Assembly (NCBI RefSeq): GCF_003062295.1
Contig: NZ_PYCN01000002.1
Span: 620,001 to 684,000, forward strand
Origin: Bradyrhizobium algeriense
GTDB lineage: Bacteria; Pseudomonadota; Alphaproteobacteria; Rhizobiales; Xanthobacteraceae
Direction: 5' to 3'
DNA length: 64,000 bases
The position numbers and the translations under genes were made by a program. The notes beneath the pieces are model-generated. The model was not told the origin of the DNA and made no database searches. It was given only the letters and a program-made list of their open reading frames with translations. The first letter of the stretch is position 1. The number at the start of each line of letters is the position of its first letter. Below are positions 43,262 through 51,347 of the stretch, one piece after another.

Positions 43262-43282
43262 ACTTTAAGCCTAAAATAATTT
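43262..43282. promoter_or_regulatory. operator E of the anthranilate regulon
   Basis: On the minus strand this reads TATTTTAGGCTTAAAGTAAT, almost identical to operator B, 41 bp upstream of the 2-aminobenzoyl-CoA monooxygenase start. Confidence 0.72.
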
Positions 43283-43307
43283 TGGGGCAAGGGGGCTTGG
43301 TCGGTCC

Positions 43308-43429
43308 GTAGCCCGGATGGAGCCAACGGGTCGCGCGAACGCGCGCCCGATGACAGGCTCCGCGTAATCCGGGATTCTCGCGCCATCGGACGGAATCCCG
43401 GGTTTCGCTGCGCTTCACCCGGGCTACGG
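43308..43429. repeat. intergenic palindromic repeat, inverted relative to 39412-39540
   Basis: Bounded by CCGTAGCCCGGATGG at the left and TTCACCCGGGCTACGG at the right, so the element is itself a long inverted repeat. Its left 68 bp match the reverse complement of the repeat before 39540. It could act as a transcript end after the enoyl-CoA hydratase gene. Confidence 0.7.
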
Positions 43430-43434
43430 TCCCA

Positions 43435-44271
43435 TCAATTCCCCTGGAATACCGGGGTCCGCTTGTTCGAAAACGCCTCGAAGGCGCGGGCGAAATCTTC
43501 CGTGGTCATGCAGAGCGCTTGCGCAACCGCTTCGGCCTCGATCGCCTCCTCCACCGACATCGCCCATTCCATCGCCAGCATGCGCTTGGTCATGGTGTTG
43601 GCAAAAGTCGGCCCGTCCGAAATCTGCTTGGCCAGAAGCTGCGCCTGCGGCAGCACTGCATCCGGCGTGACAATACGGCTGAAAAAACCCCAGCGCTCGC
43701 CCTCCTCCGCGGTCATGAAGCGGCCGGTGTAGAGCAGTTCGGAGGCCCGCGACTGCCCGATGATGCGCGGCAGGATCGCGCAGGCGCCCATGTCGCAGCC
43801 GGCGAGGCCGACCTTGTTGAACAGGAATGCGACCTTGGCGCCGGTGGCGGCCAGGCGCAGATCCGAGGCCATCGCGACGATCGCGCCCGCGCCGGCGCAG
43901 ATGCCCTCGACGGCAGCCACGATCGGCTGCGGGCACGCACGCATCGCCTTGACGAGATCGCCGGTCATGCGGGTAAAGGCGGTCAGCCCCTTGGTATCCA
44001 TCTGAATCAAGGGACCGATGATCTCGAACACGTCGCCACCGGACGAGAAGTTGCCGCCCGCGCCTGACACGACGATGGTCTTGACCTCGTCATCCATCGC
44101 GCAGGCGCGGAAGAAATCGGTGAGTTCGCGATAGCTTTCGAAGGTCAGCGGATTCTTTCGCTCGGGACGGTTGAGCGTCACCGTGGCGACGCGATCGACG
44201 ACGGCCAGCAGAAAATGCTTCGGCGAATAATCGGCCAGCGGCAGCGTGACGGGGTTGGCGGGCTTGCTCAT
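43435..44271 (-). CDS. enoyl-CoA hydratase/isomerase family protein
   Basis: 278 residues of the crotonase fold. The oxyanion-hole glycines are in [16 protein letters not shown] and [46 protein letters not shown] follows as usual. The acidic catalytic positions are partly kept (D in GCDMGACAI). It lies 41 bp after the SDR gene on the same strand, so the two form a transcript. In the aerobic aminobenzoyl-CoA pathway, ring cleavage and beta-oxidation of the dearomatised CoA ester are expected to need such enzymes. Its exact substrate is inferred. Confidence 0.85.
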   Translation of the reverse strand: MSKPANPVTLPLADYSPKHFLLAVVDRVATVTLNRPERKNPLTFESYRELTDFFRACAMDDEVKTIVVSGAGGNFSSGGDVFEIIGPLIQMDTKGLTAFTRMTGDLVKAMRACPQPIVAAVEGICAGAGAIVAMASDLRLAATGAKVAFLFNKVGLAGCDMGACAILPRIIGQSRASELLYTGRFMTAEEGERWGFFSRIVTPDAVLPQAQLLAKQISDGPTFANTMTKRMLAMEWAMSVEEAIEAEAVAQALCMTTEDFARAFEAFSNKRTPVFQGN

Positions 44272-44312
44272 GATCTCTCCCTGAATTTAATCGTTATCGA
44301 TGTGGCGGCCGA

Positions 44313-45074
44313 TCAGACTTCGCCGCCCGCCACCGCAATGGCCTGTCCAGTGATGGCGCCGGCGCCCTCGCCGCAGAGCCACAGCACGGCGTCGGCTACC
44401 TCCGATGGGGCAACAAGGCGCCCTTGCGGATTATGTTTCGACAGTTCCGCAATGGCTTGCTCGCGGCTGCGGCCGGTCTTCTTGATGATGTTGTCGATCG
44501 AGCCTTCCAGCAGATCGGTTTCGGTGAAGCCGGGGCAGACGGCGTTGACGGTGATGCCGCTCTTCGCCGTCTCCAGCGCCAGCGAACGGACGAGGCCAAT
44601 CACCGCGTGCTTGGCCGCGCTGTAGGCCGAGACATAGGCATAGCCCTTGAGGCCGGCGGTGGAAGCAACGGCAACGATCCGCCCGTGGCGGCGCTCCGTC
44701 ATTCCAGGCAATACCGCCTGCGTGGCGTGGACCACACCCATGAAATTGACGTCCATCATCCGCTGGAACAATGCCGCATCGGAGCGGCCGAACGGCGAAG
44801 ATTCCGCCGCGCCCGCATTGGCAACGAGGATGTCGATCGGTTGCCGCGCGGTGGCCTCCGCTATGGCCGATTTGACCGACGCCTGATCGGCGACGTCGGC
44901 CACGGCTGCGAACTGCGCCGCGCCGGATGCCACGGCTTCGTCCAGCGTCGCGCGGTTGCGGCCGAGCACCGTTACCGTCACGCCCGCTTTCGACAGCGCC
45001 GCCGATATCGCCAGCCCAATGCCGCGCCCGCCGCCGGTGACGAGCGCATGGGAGGAACGCGACAATGGGGACAT
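44313..45074 (-). CDS. short-chain dehydrogenase/reductase (3-hydroxyacyl-CoA dehydrogenase-like)
   Basis: 253 residues, classical SDR. Cofactor motif ALVTGGGRGIGLAIS at the start, NAGAAES (NAG), then VASTAGLKGYAYVSAYSAAKHA with the Ser-Tyr-Lys triad, and a C-terminal VAPSEVADAVLWLCGEGAGAITGQ. ATG 45074 follows GGAGGCTTGACCG. Operator F lies 33 bp upstream. The enoyl-CoA hydratase follows. The pair probably oxidises the ring-derived hydroxyacyl-CoA in the anthranilate route; the GGGRGIG and context fit, but the SDR family is broad. Confidence 0.83.
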   Translation of the reverse strand: MSPLSRSSHALVTGGGRGIGLAISAALSKAGVTVTVLGRNRATLDEAVASGAAQFAAVADVADQASVKSAIAEATARQPIDILVANAGAAESSPFGRSDAALFQRMMDVNFMGVVHATQAVLPGMTERRHGRIVAVASTAGLKGYAYVSAYSAAKHAVIGLVRSLALETAKSGITVNAVCPGFTETDLLEGSIDNIIKKTGRSREQAIAELSKHNPQGRLVAPSEVADAVLWLCGEGAGAITGQAIAVAGGEV

Positions 45075-45106
45075 CGGTCAAGCCTCCTGGATGAGGGTTC
45101 AGCATA

Positions 45107-45127
45107 TATTTTAAACTTCAAGCTTTT
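45107..45127. promoter_or_regulatory. operator F of the anthranilate regulon
   Basis: TATTTTAAACTTCAAGCTTT, 33 bp upstream of the SDR gene. It keeps TTTTA, CTTCAA and the A/T flanks but has AA for the GG of the core, so it is the weakest of the six. Confidence 0.5.
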
Positions 45128-45192
45128 GCAAGGAAGCGGGCGAGCATGGTTGCGGCGGTCCGGTAGCTCGGATTGGGCACCGTTCCCCTCCC

Positions 45193-45270
45193 CGTCATTG
45201 CGAGCGTAGCGAAGCAATCCATAGCGCGGCAAGCGGAGAGATGGATTGCTTCGCTGCGCTCGCAATGACG
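45193..45270. repeat. 78-bp palindromic repeat, copy 1
   Basis: Begins CGTCATTGCGAGCGTAGCGA and ends CGCTGCGCTCGCAATGACG: two arms that are inverted copies with an inner GAAGCAATCCAT/ATGGATTGCTTC pair. The second copy is at 45814-45891 in the same orientation. The style is that of multicopy bradyrhizobial palindromes. Confidence 0.8.
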
Positions 45271-45813
45271 TGGATATAGTTTCGCGATCTCGCGACGCAT
45301 TGCGCCCGAGGTTTACTGGAGAACTCCTGCCCTCTCCAATCAGAGGGCGCAGGGAAGACCGGGTGCTTGCTGCACCCGCGGTCTCGCGTGCGATTTGCGC
45401 AAACAAAACTGCACACGAGCATACAGGGCAGCGGGAGCATTCCGGCCTTCCCTGCGCAATGGCTTTACGGTTTACTTCGTGCTCTTCCCGGAGAACGGCT
45501 CTTTTGCCTCCGTCGCCCCCAGAAGCGTCGCTTCTTAAGGACTTAACGCCAGCACCGCGGCGCCCGAACCACACGACTTCGCCGTACGCGTCCGGCGCGT
45601 ACGTCTAGCGCGCCCTTTGCGTCCATCGCATCTCACCGCACGTTCGTGACGATCGCGAGCGCCCCTCAATTGGGTGAGACGGGCGGAGTTATGCAGTTGA
45701 TTTGGGCGACAACGAAAGCGGAATATTTTTGATTACTGGGGTTGACACGATTTCGGAAAATCAGAAGTGATTTGCCTGACTAGTGGCTTTTGTCGCACCC
45801 ATTGCCTCCACAT

Positions 45814-45891
45814 CGTCATTGCGAGCGAAGCGAAGCAATCCATAGCGCGGCTTGCGGAGAAGTGGATTGCTTCGCTTCGCTCGCGATGACG
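45814..45891. repeat. 78-bp palindromic repeat, copy 2
   Basis: Begins CGTCATTGCGAGCGAAGCGA and ends TTCGCTCGCGATGACG, nearly identical in both arms to the copy at 45193-45270, and with similar sequence just after it (GGATAT, then TTTCGCGAT). It lies next to the end of the acyltransferase gene. Confidence 0.8.
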
Positions 45892-45938
45892 CGGATATGA
45901 TTTCGCGATGCTGCCGCGATGGGATTTCACCGGGCAGC

Positions 45939-47372
45939 TCACTCCGTCCGCGTTTCCCGGCCCTTGAACAGATGGACGATCGCGTTCGCGTAGTATTGCA
46001 ACAGCACGAGCTCTTTCGGGTTGGCGCGGTAGGTGTCGTCGGTCTCGATCACCAGATGGCGCAGCGTCAGCATCCGCAGGCCGACGGAGATGGCGTAGTC
46101 GCGGTCGGCGCGCGGGATGTGAACATAGCTTCCGAGCCGTTCGAGGTCGTCGATCAAGGTTGAAACGCGGCCCTTGATTTCGAACAACGTCAACGGCTGG
46201 TCACCTGCCTCCAGCATGGCGGTCGAGACCAGCGAGACCGGCAGCGCCGGCACCACGCGGCCAACGGCCTCCATCAATTCGTTGCCGAGCCTTTCAACCT
46301 CGATGCGGCGCGGCTCCGGCGCGAGAACGCGGAAATCGATCTTCCTTGCCTCGACATAATTTCGCAGCGACACCGGCACGCCAAAACTCACGCAGGTATA
46401 TCCGAAGCGATGCCACTCGCCGCGCATTGCCAGCCAGAGATGGCGGAAGAAATGGCGTGCAAAGGTCGCCACGTTGAAGCCGAACACCGGCTTCTTTCCC
46501 GGCTCGGCACTGGCTACCGAAGTCAACATGCGGTCCTCCAGCACGCGGTCGTAGTTGACGGCGACCGGGATGAACACCACGTCGCGCGGACCGAGCGGAT
46601 CGAAGCCCGCCACCATGTAACTCAACAGCCCGAATTTCGGCGGACGCAGCTTTCCGTCGCGGCTGAGCCCGCCCTCCGGGAAAATCGCCTGCGTGACACC
46701 CGCTGCGGTAGCCATGTGAACATAGCGCGAAAGCACTTTGCGATAGAGCCCTTCGCCGGAATCGCGCGCGATGAAATAGGCCCCCATCGAGCGGATCAAA
46801 TTGCTGAGGCCCCAGACCTTGGCCCATTCGCCAACGGCGTAGCTCAGCGCCGACGAGGTAGCGGCGACATAGGTCACCAGCACGTAATCCATGTTCGAGC
46901 GATGGTTGATGACGAAGATCACCGACGCGGTGGGATCGACGGCGGCCAGCGCCTCGTCGTTGCGGACGCCGATCCGAACCCGGTACAGCATATGGGAGAC
47001 GGCGCGTGCGATCCGCGTCCCGACGTGAAAATACGCATAAGCGCTGAACGCCGGAACGATCTCGCGGGCGTAGCGCCGCACCTTTTCCATTGCGACTTCG
47101 TTCGGCACGCCGGTCTCGGTCGAATATTCTTCCGCCGCCCGCAGCACTTCCGGGTCGAACACCAGACGATCGGTCAGCACCTGACGCTTGGTCAGCTTGA
47201 AGGGCTGAATGCGAAGCTTGAGTTTGGTGTTGAGCTCCTCGATGGCGCGATTGGCGCGGCGACGCAGCGCCCAGCGCACGCTGGGAATCAGGATGCGATC
47301 CAGCGCCGCCAGGATCGCGAGGATCGCCATCAGGACGACGACCCAGAGCGGCAAGCTTACCTGCGACCCCAT
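45939..47372 (-). CDS. PlsB-like glycerol-3-phosphate 1-O-acyltransferase
   Basis: 477 residues. An N-terminal membrane helix (LWVVVLMAILAILAALDRILIP) is followed by the acyltransferase core: NHRSNMDYVLV (the H-x4-D catalytic motif), GAYFIARDSGEGLYRKVL, and IFPEGGLSRDGKLRPPK (the phosphate-binding EGG motif), then FIPVAVNYDRVLED. This four-block pattern is that of PlsB/plsC-type acyltransferases. It is shorter than E. coli PlsB (about 800), so it represents the short alphaproteobacterial type. It would start phospholipid synthesis at the inner membrane. The gene stands alone, with repeat elements before it. Confidence 0.85.
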   Translation of the reverse strand: MGSQVSLPLWVVVLMAILAILAALDRILIPSVRWALRRRANRAIEELNTKLKLRIQPFKLTKRQVLTDRLVFDPEVLRAAEEYSTETGVPNEVAMEKVRRYAREIVPAFSAYAYFHVGTRIARAVSHMLYRVRIGVRNDEALAAVDPTASVIFVINHRSNMDYVLVTYVAATSSALSYAVGEWAKVWGLSNLIRSMGAYFIARDSGEGLYRKVLSRYVHMATAAGVTQAIFPEGGLSRDGKLRPPKFGLLSYMVAGFDPLGPRDVVFIPVAVNYDRVLEDRMLTSVASAEPGKKPVFGFNVATFARHFFRHLWLAMRGEWHRFGYTCVSFGVPVSLRNYVEARKIDFRVLAPEPRRIEVERLGNELMEAVGRVVPALPVSLVSTAMLEAGDQPLTLFEIKGRVSTLIDDLERLGSYVHIPRADRDYAISVGLRMLTLRHLVIETDDTYRANPKELVLLQYYANAIVHLFKGRETRTE

Positions 47373-47622
47373 GCAAACCCCGATCCCGCCTCACCCGCGA
47401 CGCCGTGCGTCGCCGCTCCGCTGCGTCACGATACGGTCTGGAACTCCATTGTGACAAGCGCTCCGAGCCTCGAGACCGGCCGATTTCGGGCGATCGGCCG
47501 GCATGTTCGCAACCGCGATATCGACGACGTTCGTTCGAACCAGGGTGCGTACTCTTAAATCGAGCTTGATCGGCGCTGCTTGATCGATGTCCGCTATGCC
47601 CTGGACAGCAAAAGCATATGGT

Positions 47623-47802
47623 CTAGTCTTCGTCCGGCTCGCGCACGACCGGCGGCTCGTCGCCGCTGTCCTCTTCGTCCTCTTCGTCCTCGTCCTCGTC
47701 GTCTTCATTAGGATCTCGGGGCGGCATCGTGTTGCCCATGATCACGAAGGGACTCCTGTCGATCAACCTGGTCAAAAATTCCTCGGGGATGTGTGGGGTC
47801 AT
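47623..47802 (-). CDS. small acidic-tailed protein, 59 residues
   Basis: Too short for most gene finders but well supported: ATG at 47802 with GAGGAG about 9 bp upstream, and a coherent product. Residues 1-32 (MTPHIPEEFLTRLIDRSPFV then IMGNTMPPRDPN) are followed by about 16 nearly continuous Asp/Glu residues and a tail GDEPPVVREPDED. I recall similar small proteins with an acidic tail in related genomes, so it is probably a conserved gene, perhaps a protein partner or metal/cation binder. No neighbours share an obvious link. An antisense open frame of 105 residues over 47391-47708 is its shadow. Confidence 0.7.
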   Translation of the reverse strand: MTPHIPEEFLTRLIDRSPFVIMGNTMPPRDPNEDDEDEDEEDEEDSGDEPPVVREPDED

Positions 47803-48002
47803 GTTGTTACTCCTCGGGTGTGGGGGAACTTGGCTTCAGTCCGCCCGACGCTCAAGCCGTCCTACCCCAGGGGAGGAGGGTGATGCGTTTGGCAGCGTCG
47901 GTGCGTTAATCGCGCCGCCCCCACCCGCCTTCGGCGAGGGAGCAAGCCCGCCATAGCGTTCGCGTCGGCGGCAACCTGCGCTGGGGTTGCGCTCGGACGA
48001 GG

Positions 48003-48890
48003 CTAATGCGCCAAGAGAACGGGGCGTGCCGAAGCGTTCTTAAGGATGTGGCGCGTAGCCCCGCCCAGAAGCATCTCGCGCAGGCGGCTATGGGAATAGG
48101 CGCCCATGATCAGCAGGCCGGCTTCATGCTCTGCCCCCGCCGCGAGCAGCGTATCGCCCACCGAGCGCAATTCCGGTGCAACCACCTGCGCGGTCGCAGC
48201 GATGCCATGACAGCGCAAATAGGCAAGCACCTCCGCCTGCGAGGCTTGGCGATTGCTGGCGTCCCGATCAACGCTTATGACCCGCACTGATTTGGCGAGT
48301 TGCATGAACGGTATGGCAGCCGAGACCGCGTGCCAGCATTCCGCGCTCTCGTCCCAGGCGATCATCACGCTGTCGGTCAGATCACTCTGCAGGTGAGCCG
48401 GCGCCAACAGCACGGGGCGACGGGTCTGCAGCAGCGATTGCTCGGTAATGGCCATGAACGACTCCATCACGGTGGCGCTTGCGGCGACCATTAGGTCGAA
48501 GGCAGCGGCCCGTTGCGCCGCGATTTCCACATACGATCCCTCGGCTTCGCGCCAGGATGCTGCGAGCGGGCTGCCGGGCTCGTCGTTCGCCGATAGCATC
48601 GGGATGCCAACTACCGCGCAGGCCTGCGCGAAAACCTCACGCGCTTCCCGCGTAGTTCGCTCCCGTTCCTCGGCGTACCAATTTACCGATGCGGCGGTCA
48701 CCGCTCGTCCCATTTCCGTGGCAGTTAGGCCGCTACGCGTGACACCGCTACGTGTGACCGGCGGCGGCTGACTGATGAACAGTGCCTGGACGTGAGCCCC
48801 CAATGCCTTCGCGGCAGACAGGGCCGTCTCAATTTGGCCGGTGTGACTGGCTGAGCCGGGAAGTGGAACCAGAATTCGCTTGATACTCAT
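48003..48890 (-). CDS. tandem universal stress protein (UspA family)
   Basis: 295 residues from ATG 48890 (GGAGGCTCTC upstream), in two Usp-like halves. The first half (KRILVPLPGSASHTGQIETALSAAKALGAHVQALFI) is degenerate. The second half holds the ATP-binding loop GAYSHSRLREMLLGGATRHILKN (the G-x2-G-x9-G type pattern). The longer open frame to 49001 adds residues unlike Usp and should not be used. Role: stress adaptation, possibly ATP or AMP binding. It stands alone between the acidic small protein and the hydrolase. Confidence 0.9.
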   Translation of the reverse strand: MSIKRILVPLPGSASHTGQIETALSAAKALGAHVQALFISQPPPVTRSGVTRSGLTATEMGRAVTAASVNWYAEERERTTREAREVFAQACAVVGIPMLSANDEPGSPLAASWREAEGSYVEIAAQRAAAFDLMVAASATVMESFMAITEQSLLQTRRPVLLAPAHLQSDLTDSVMIAWDESAECWHAVSAAIPFMQLAKSVRVISVDRDASNRQASQAEVLAYLRCHGIAATAQVVAPELRSVGDTLLAAGAEHEAGLLIMGAYSHSRLREMLLGGATRHILKNASARPVLLAH

Positions 48891-49037
48891 GAGAGCCTCC
48901 TGCGATGCCGCCGTTTGCGACCGACAGACGGCATATGTGTGTTGAGCCGAAAGCGAAATCGCGCAATAGGGCCTGATCCATAACTCCCGGAATCGCCCCA
49001 AAGTTCCGGAGACCCGCAGGTGTGTCGGTTGCCGACA

Positions 49038-49970
49038 CTAGCCCGGCATGAAGGCATTGAATGCGGCCCAGAGCTGCTCGCGATGGCGGTCGTCTTCCTG
49101 CAGGATTTCGTGCTTCGCACCCGCAATCACGCGATGCGATCCCGCCGGCAGATGCCGGGCAAACGCTGCAATGGCCGGGGTCGATACGATGGTGTCGTCA
49201 CCTGCCGCTAGCATCAGGACCGGCTGGTGAACCCGGCCGGCAAACTCGCGCGAACGAAACTCGACCATCGCGGCAAAGGCCGCGTCGAGCCACGCTACCG
49301 TCGGCGACGCGATCCCGAGCGTCGGATCGGCCCCCAGGATAGAAGCGTTGCGGGCATAGCGGCGCGGGTCCGAGGTCAGGGGATTGCCGGAGAAGTGCGT
49401 TGACTTGATCAGGTCGGCATTGCCGCCTGGAATAAACCGCTCGCCCATTCCACCCGCGCGCAGCATGCGCATCAGGCCGCGCATCGGCAGCGAAGTGCGC
49501 AGACGCGGCAGGTCGATCATCGGCGCGCAGAGCACGAGGCGTTCGAACATCTCAAAGCCGGCATGCGCGACGCGCAGCATGATCGCGCCGCCCATCGAAT
49601 GGGCCAGCGCAAAATAGGGCGGCGGACAATCCGGCAGCACCACCTGCTTGACGAAGGCCGCCACGTCGATCTCGTACTCTGAAAAATTCTGGACATGGCC
49701 CTTGAACGGATTATCCAGCCGGCGCGAGGAATGCCCCTGTCCCCGCCAGTCGATCATTGCCACCGCATAACCGCGCTCCCGCAGATCGCGCACCGTTTCG
49801 AAATATTTCTCGATGCACTCGCCGCGCCCGGTGAAGACGCAGACGGTCCCCCTGCCGCCAGCCAGCGCCGCCCAGCGCGCAAAGCGCAACGTGGCGCCAT
49901 CCGGCGTCCCAATCGTTCCGGCAAACGCACCCTCCGGAACAGGATTGGCCGGTATCGACAGCAGCGTCAT
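49038..49970 (-). CDS. alpha/beta hydrolase, lysophospholipase/monoglyceride lipase type
   Basis: 310 residues from ATG 49970 (the longer frame to 50720 is a shadow of the CoA-transferase). HG-like oxyanion region VCVFTGRGECIEKYFE, WRGQGHSSRRL, the nucleophile elbow ALAHSMGGAIML (Ser), the Asp in LAAGDDTIV and the His in AGAKHEILQE form a full triad. The GRGE variant in place of HGxGE is typical of this bacterial group. Substrates are probably monoglycerides or lysophospholipids. It follows the CoA-transferase at 80 bp and lies upstream of the Usp gene. Confidence 0.85.
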   Translation of the reverse strand: MTLLSIPANPVPEGAFAGTIGTPDGATLRFARWAALAGGRGTVCVFTGRGECIEKYFETVRDLRERGYAVAMIDWRGQGHSSRRLDNPFKGHVQNFSEYEIDVAAFVKQVVLPDCPPPYFALAHSMGGAIMLRVAHAGFEMFERLVLCAPMIDLPRLRTSLPMRGLMRMLRAGGMGERFIPGGNADLIKSTHFSGNPLTSDPRRYARNASILGADPTLGIASPTVAWLDAAFAAMVEFRSREFAGRVHQPVLMLAAGDDTIVSTPAIAAFARHLPAGSHRVIAGAKHEILQEDDRHREQLWAAFNAFMPG

Positions 49971-50050
49971 GGCGCTGATGTCCAGGCTGCGGTTTGGCGA
50001 AAGACCACCTGACGGCAACGAACAAGACGCCAGGTCGTCGGCCGCGGCAT

Positions 50051-51241
50051 CTAGATGATCCCGTTGTTGCGAAGCGCGGCGATCGCATCCGCGTCGTAGC
50101 CGATATCGGCCAGCACGCGATCGGTGTGCTCGCCGAGCGTCGGCGGGCGCGTCGTGATCTCGCCCGGCGTCTTCGACAATCGCACGGCGGCGCGTACCGT
50201 CGGCGCGGGCTTCGGCAGGCCCGGATAGTCGACATCCTGCATGAAGCCGGTGGCGCGGATGTGCGGATGCTCGAGCGCCTGTTGCGGGCTCAGCACCGGT
50301 CCGGCCGGAATCATCGCTTTGCCCAGCGTATCGACCGCTTCCTGCGTGGTGCGCTCGGCGCACCAGCGCGCCATCCGCTCGCTGATGACAGGACCGTTGT
50401 CGCCGCGCTTGAGGTCGTCGGCGAAGCGCGGATCGTTCAGCCAGTGATCCTCCTCGCCCATCAATCTGGCCCAGCGGATGAACAGCGGATGGCCGGTGAC
50501 CTGGCACAGCACCCAGCCGTCTTTGGTGCGGTAGATGTCGGCGGGCGCCGCGGTCTGGCCGAGATTGCCGGTCGGCACACGATTGGCTGATATCACTGCC
50601 TGCTCGATCAGTGTGGCGTTGGTGAAGGAGAGCGCAGTCGCCAGCAATGCGCCCTCGACGATCTGCCCGCGCCCGGATTTGCCGCGCTCGATCAAGGCGG
50701 CGAGCGTGCCGAACGCGCAATGCAGCGCGGTGCCGAAATCGACCCAGTTCACCGCGGCGCGGTACGGCGGATCGCCCTTGCCCGTCATGTACACTGCGCC
50801 CGACATCACCTGCCCGACGCCGTCAAAACCGACGCGGTCGGACCACGGCCCGGGCCCGCCGAACGCGGTTGCCGTGGTCAAGATGATGTCCGGTTTGATC
50901 GCCTTCAGCGATTCATAATCGAGCTTCATCGCGCGCAGCGTCTGCGGCGGCAAATTGGCAACGACGACGTCAGCGGTGGCGACCAGCCGGCGCATCACCT
51001 CCTGCCCCTCCGGTTTCATCGGATCGAGCGTGATGCATTTCTTGTTGCGATTGACCTGCAGGAACAGCGCGCCCTCGCCGCCTTCGCCCACGGGCGCCAC
51101 GAAACGATCCTCGCTGCCGTCGCGTTTCTCCACGCGAATGACTTCCGCACCGAATTCGGCCAGCAAGGTCGCGCAATACGGCCCCGCGATATACCGCCCG
51201 AAATCGAGGACGCGAACGCCCTCCAGAACTCCCCCCATCAA
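50051..51241 (-). CDS. CaiB/BaiF family CoA-transferase (class III)
   Basis: 396 residues. The N-terminal VLDFGRYIAGPYCATLLAEFGAEVIRVEKRDG is the hallmark of the family, followed by FLQVNRNKKCITLDPMKPEG and ANLPPQTLRAMKLDYESL. The catalytic Asp is expected in the VNWVDFGTALHCAFG region. It moves CoA between acyl-CoA and a carboxylic acid; the acid is not known. ATG 51241 starts with MM; the second Met is an equally possible start. It is divergent from the DHDPS-like gene and followed by the hydrolase. Confidence 0.88.
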   Translation of the reverse strand: MMGGVLEGVRVLDFGRYIAGPYCATLLAEFGAEVIRVEKRDGSEDRFVAPVGEGGEGALFLQVNRNKKCITLDPMKPEGQEVMRRLVATADVVVANLPPQTLRAMKLDYESLKAIKPDIILTTATAFGGPGPWSDRVGFDGVGQVMSGAVYMTGKGDPPYRAAVNWVDFGTALHCAFGTLAALIERGKSGRGQIVEGALLATALSFTNATLIEQAVISANRVPTGNLGQTAAPADIYRTKDGWVLCQVTGHPLFIRWARLMGEEDHWLNDPRFADDLKRGDNGPVISERMARWCAERTTQEAVDTLGKAMIPAGPVLSPQQALEHPHIRATGFMQDVDYPGLPKPAPTVRAAVRLSKTPGEITTRPPTLGEHTDRVLADIGYDADAIAALRNNGII

Positions 51242-51347
51242 TCTTTCCCTTGTTCTTGCTGCGCGATTGCGCCGAGCCTTCTATCATGTTGATGAATGCA
51301 TAGGACAACCATACAATCACTGATCCTGTTCGAATGGAACATCCAGA

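Larger units (their letters stand above)
45128..45938. other. gene-poor stretch with repeats
   Basis: Contains the two 78-bp palindromic repeats (listed separately) and, from about 45300 to 45640, GC-rich sequence that keeps an open frame on the plus strand (45246-45608) made of Pro/Arg/Thr-rich shadow-like protein. I recognise that style of sequence as a dispersed bradyrhizobial intergenic element rather than a gene. The right part (45680-45800) is AT-richer with no clear promoter. Confidence 0.5.

Noticed and set aside
39628..43311. A plus-strand open frame of more than 1200 codons antisense to the two flavin monooxygenase genes
   Set aside because: It is the shadow of GC-biased third positions of real minus-strand genes; the translation is Arg/His/Ala-rich without any domain.
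45246..45608. A 120-residue plus-strand open frame among the repeats
   Set aside because: Composition and position match a dispersed intergenic element; its first codons lie inside a 78-bp palindromic repeat.
47391..47708. A 105-residue minus-strand frame beginning with Lys/Arg/Thr repeats
   Set aside because: It is a frame-shifted reading of the acidic-tail gene at 47623-47802; the acidic frame has the ribosome site.
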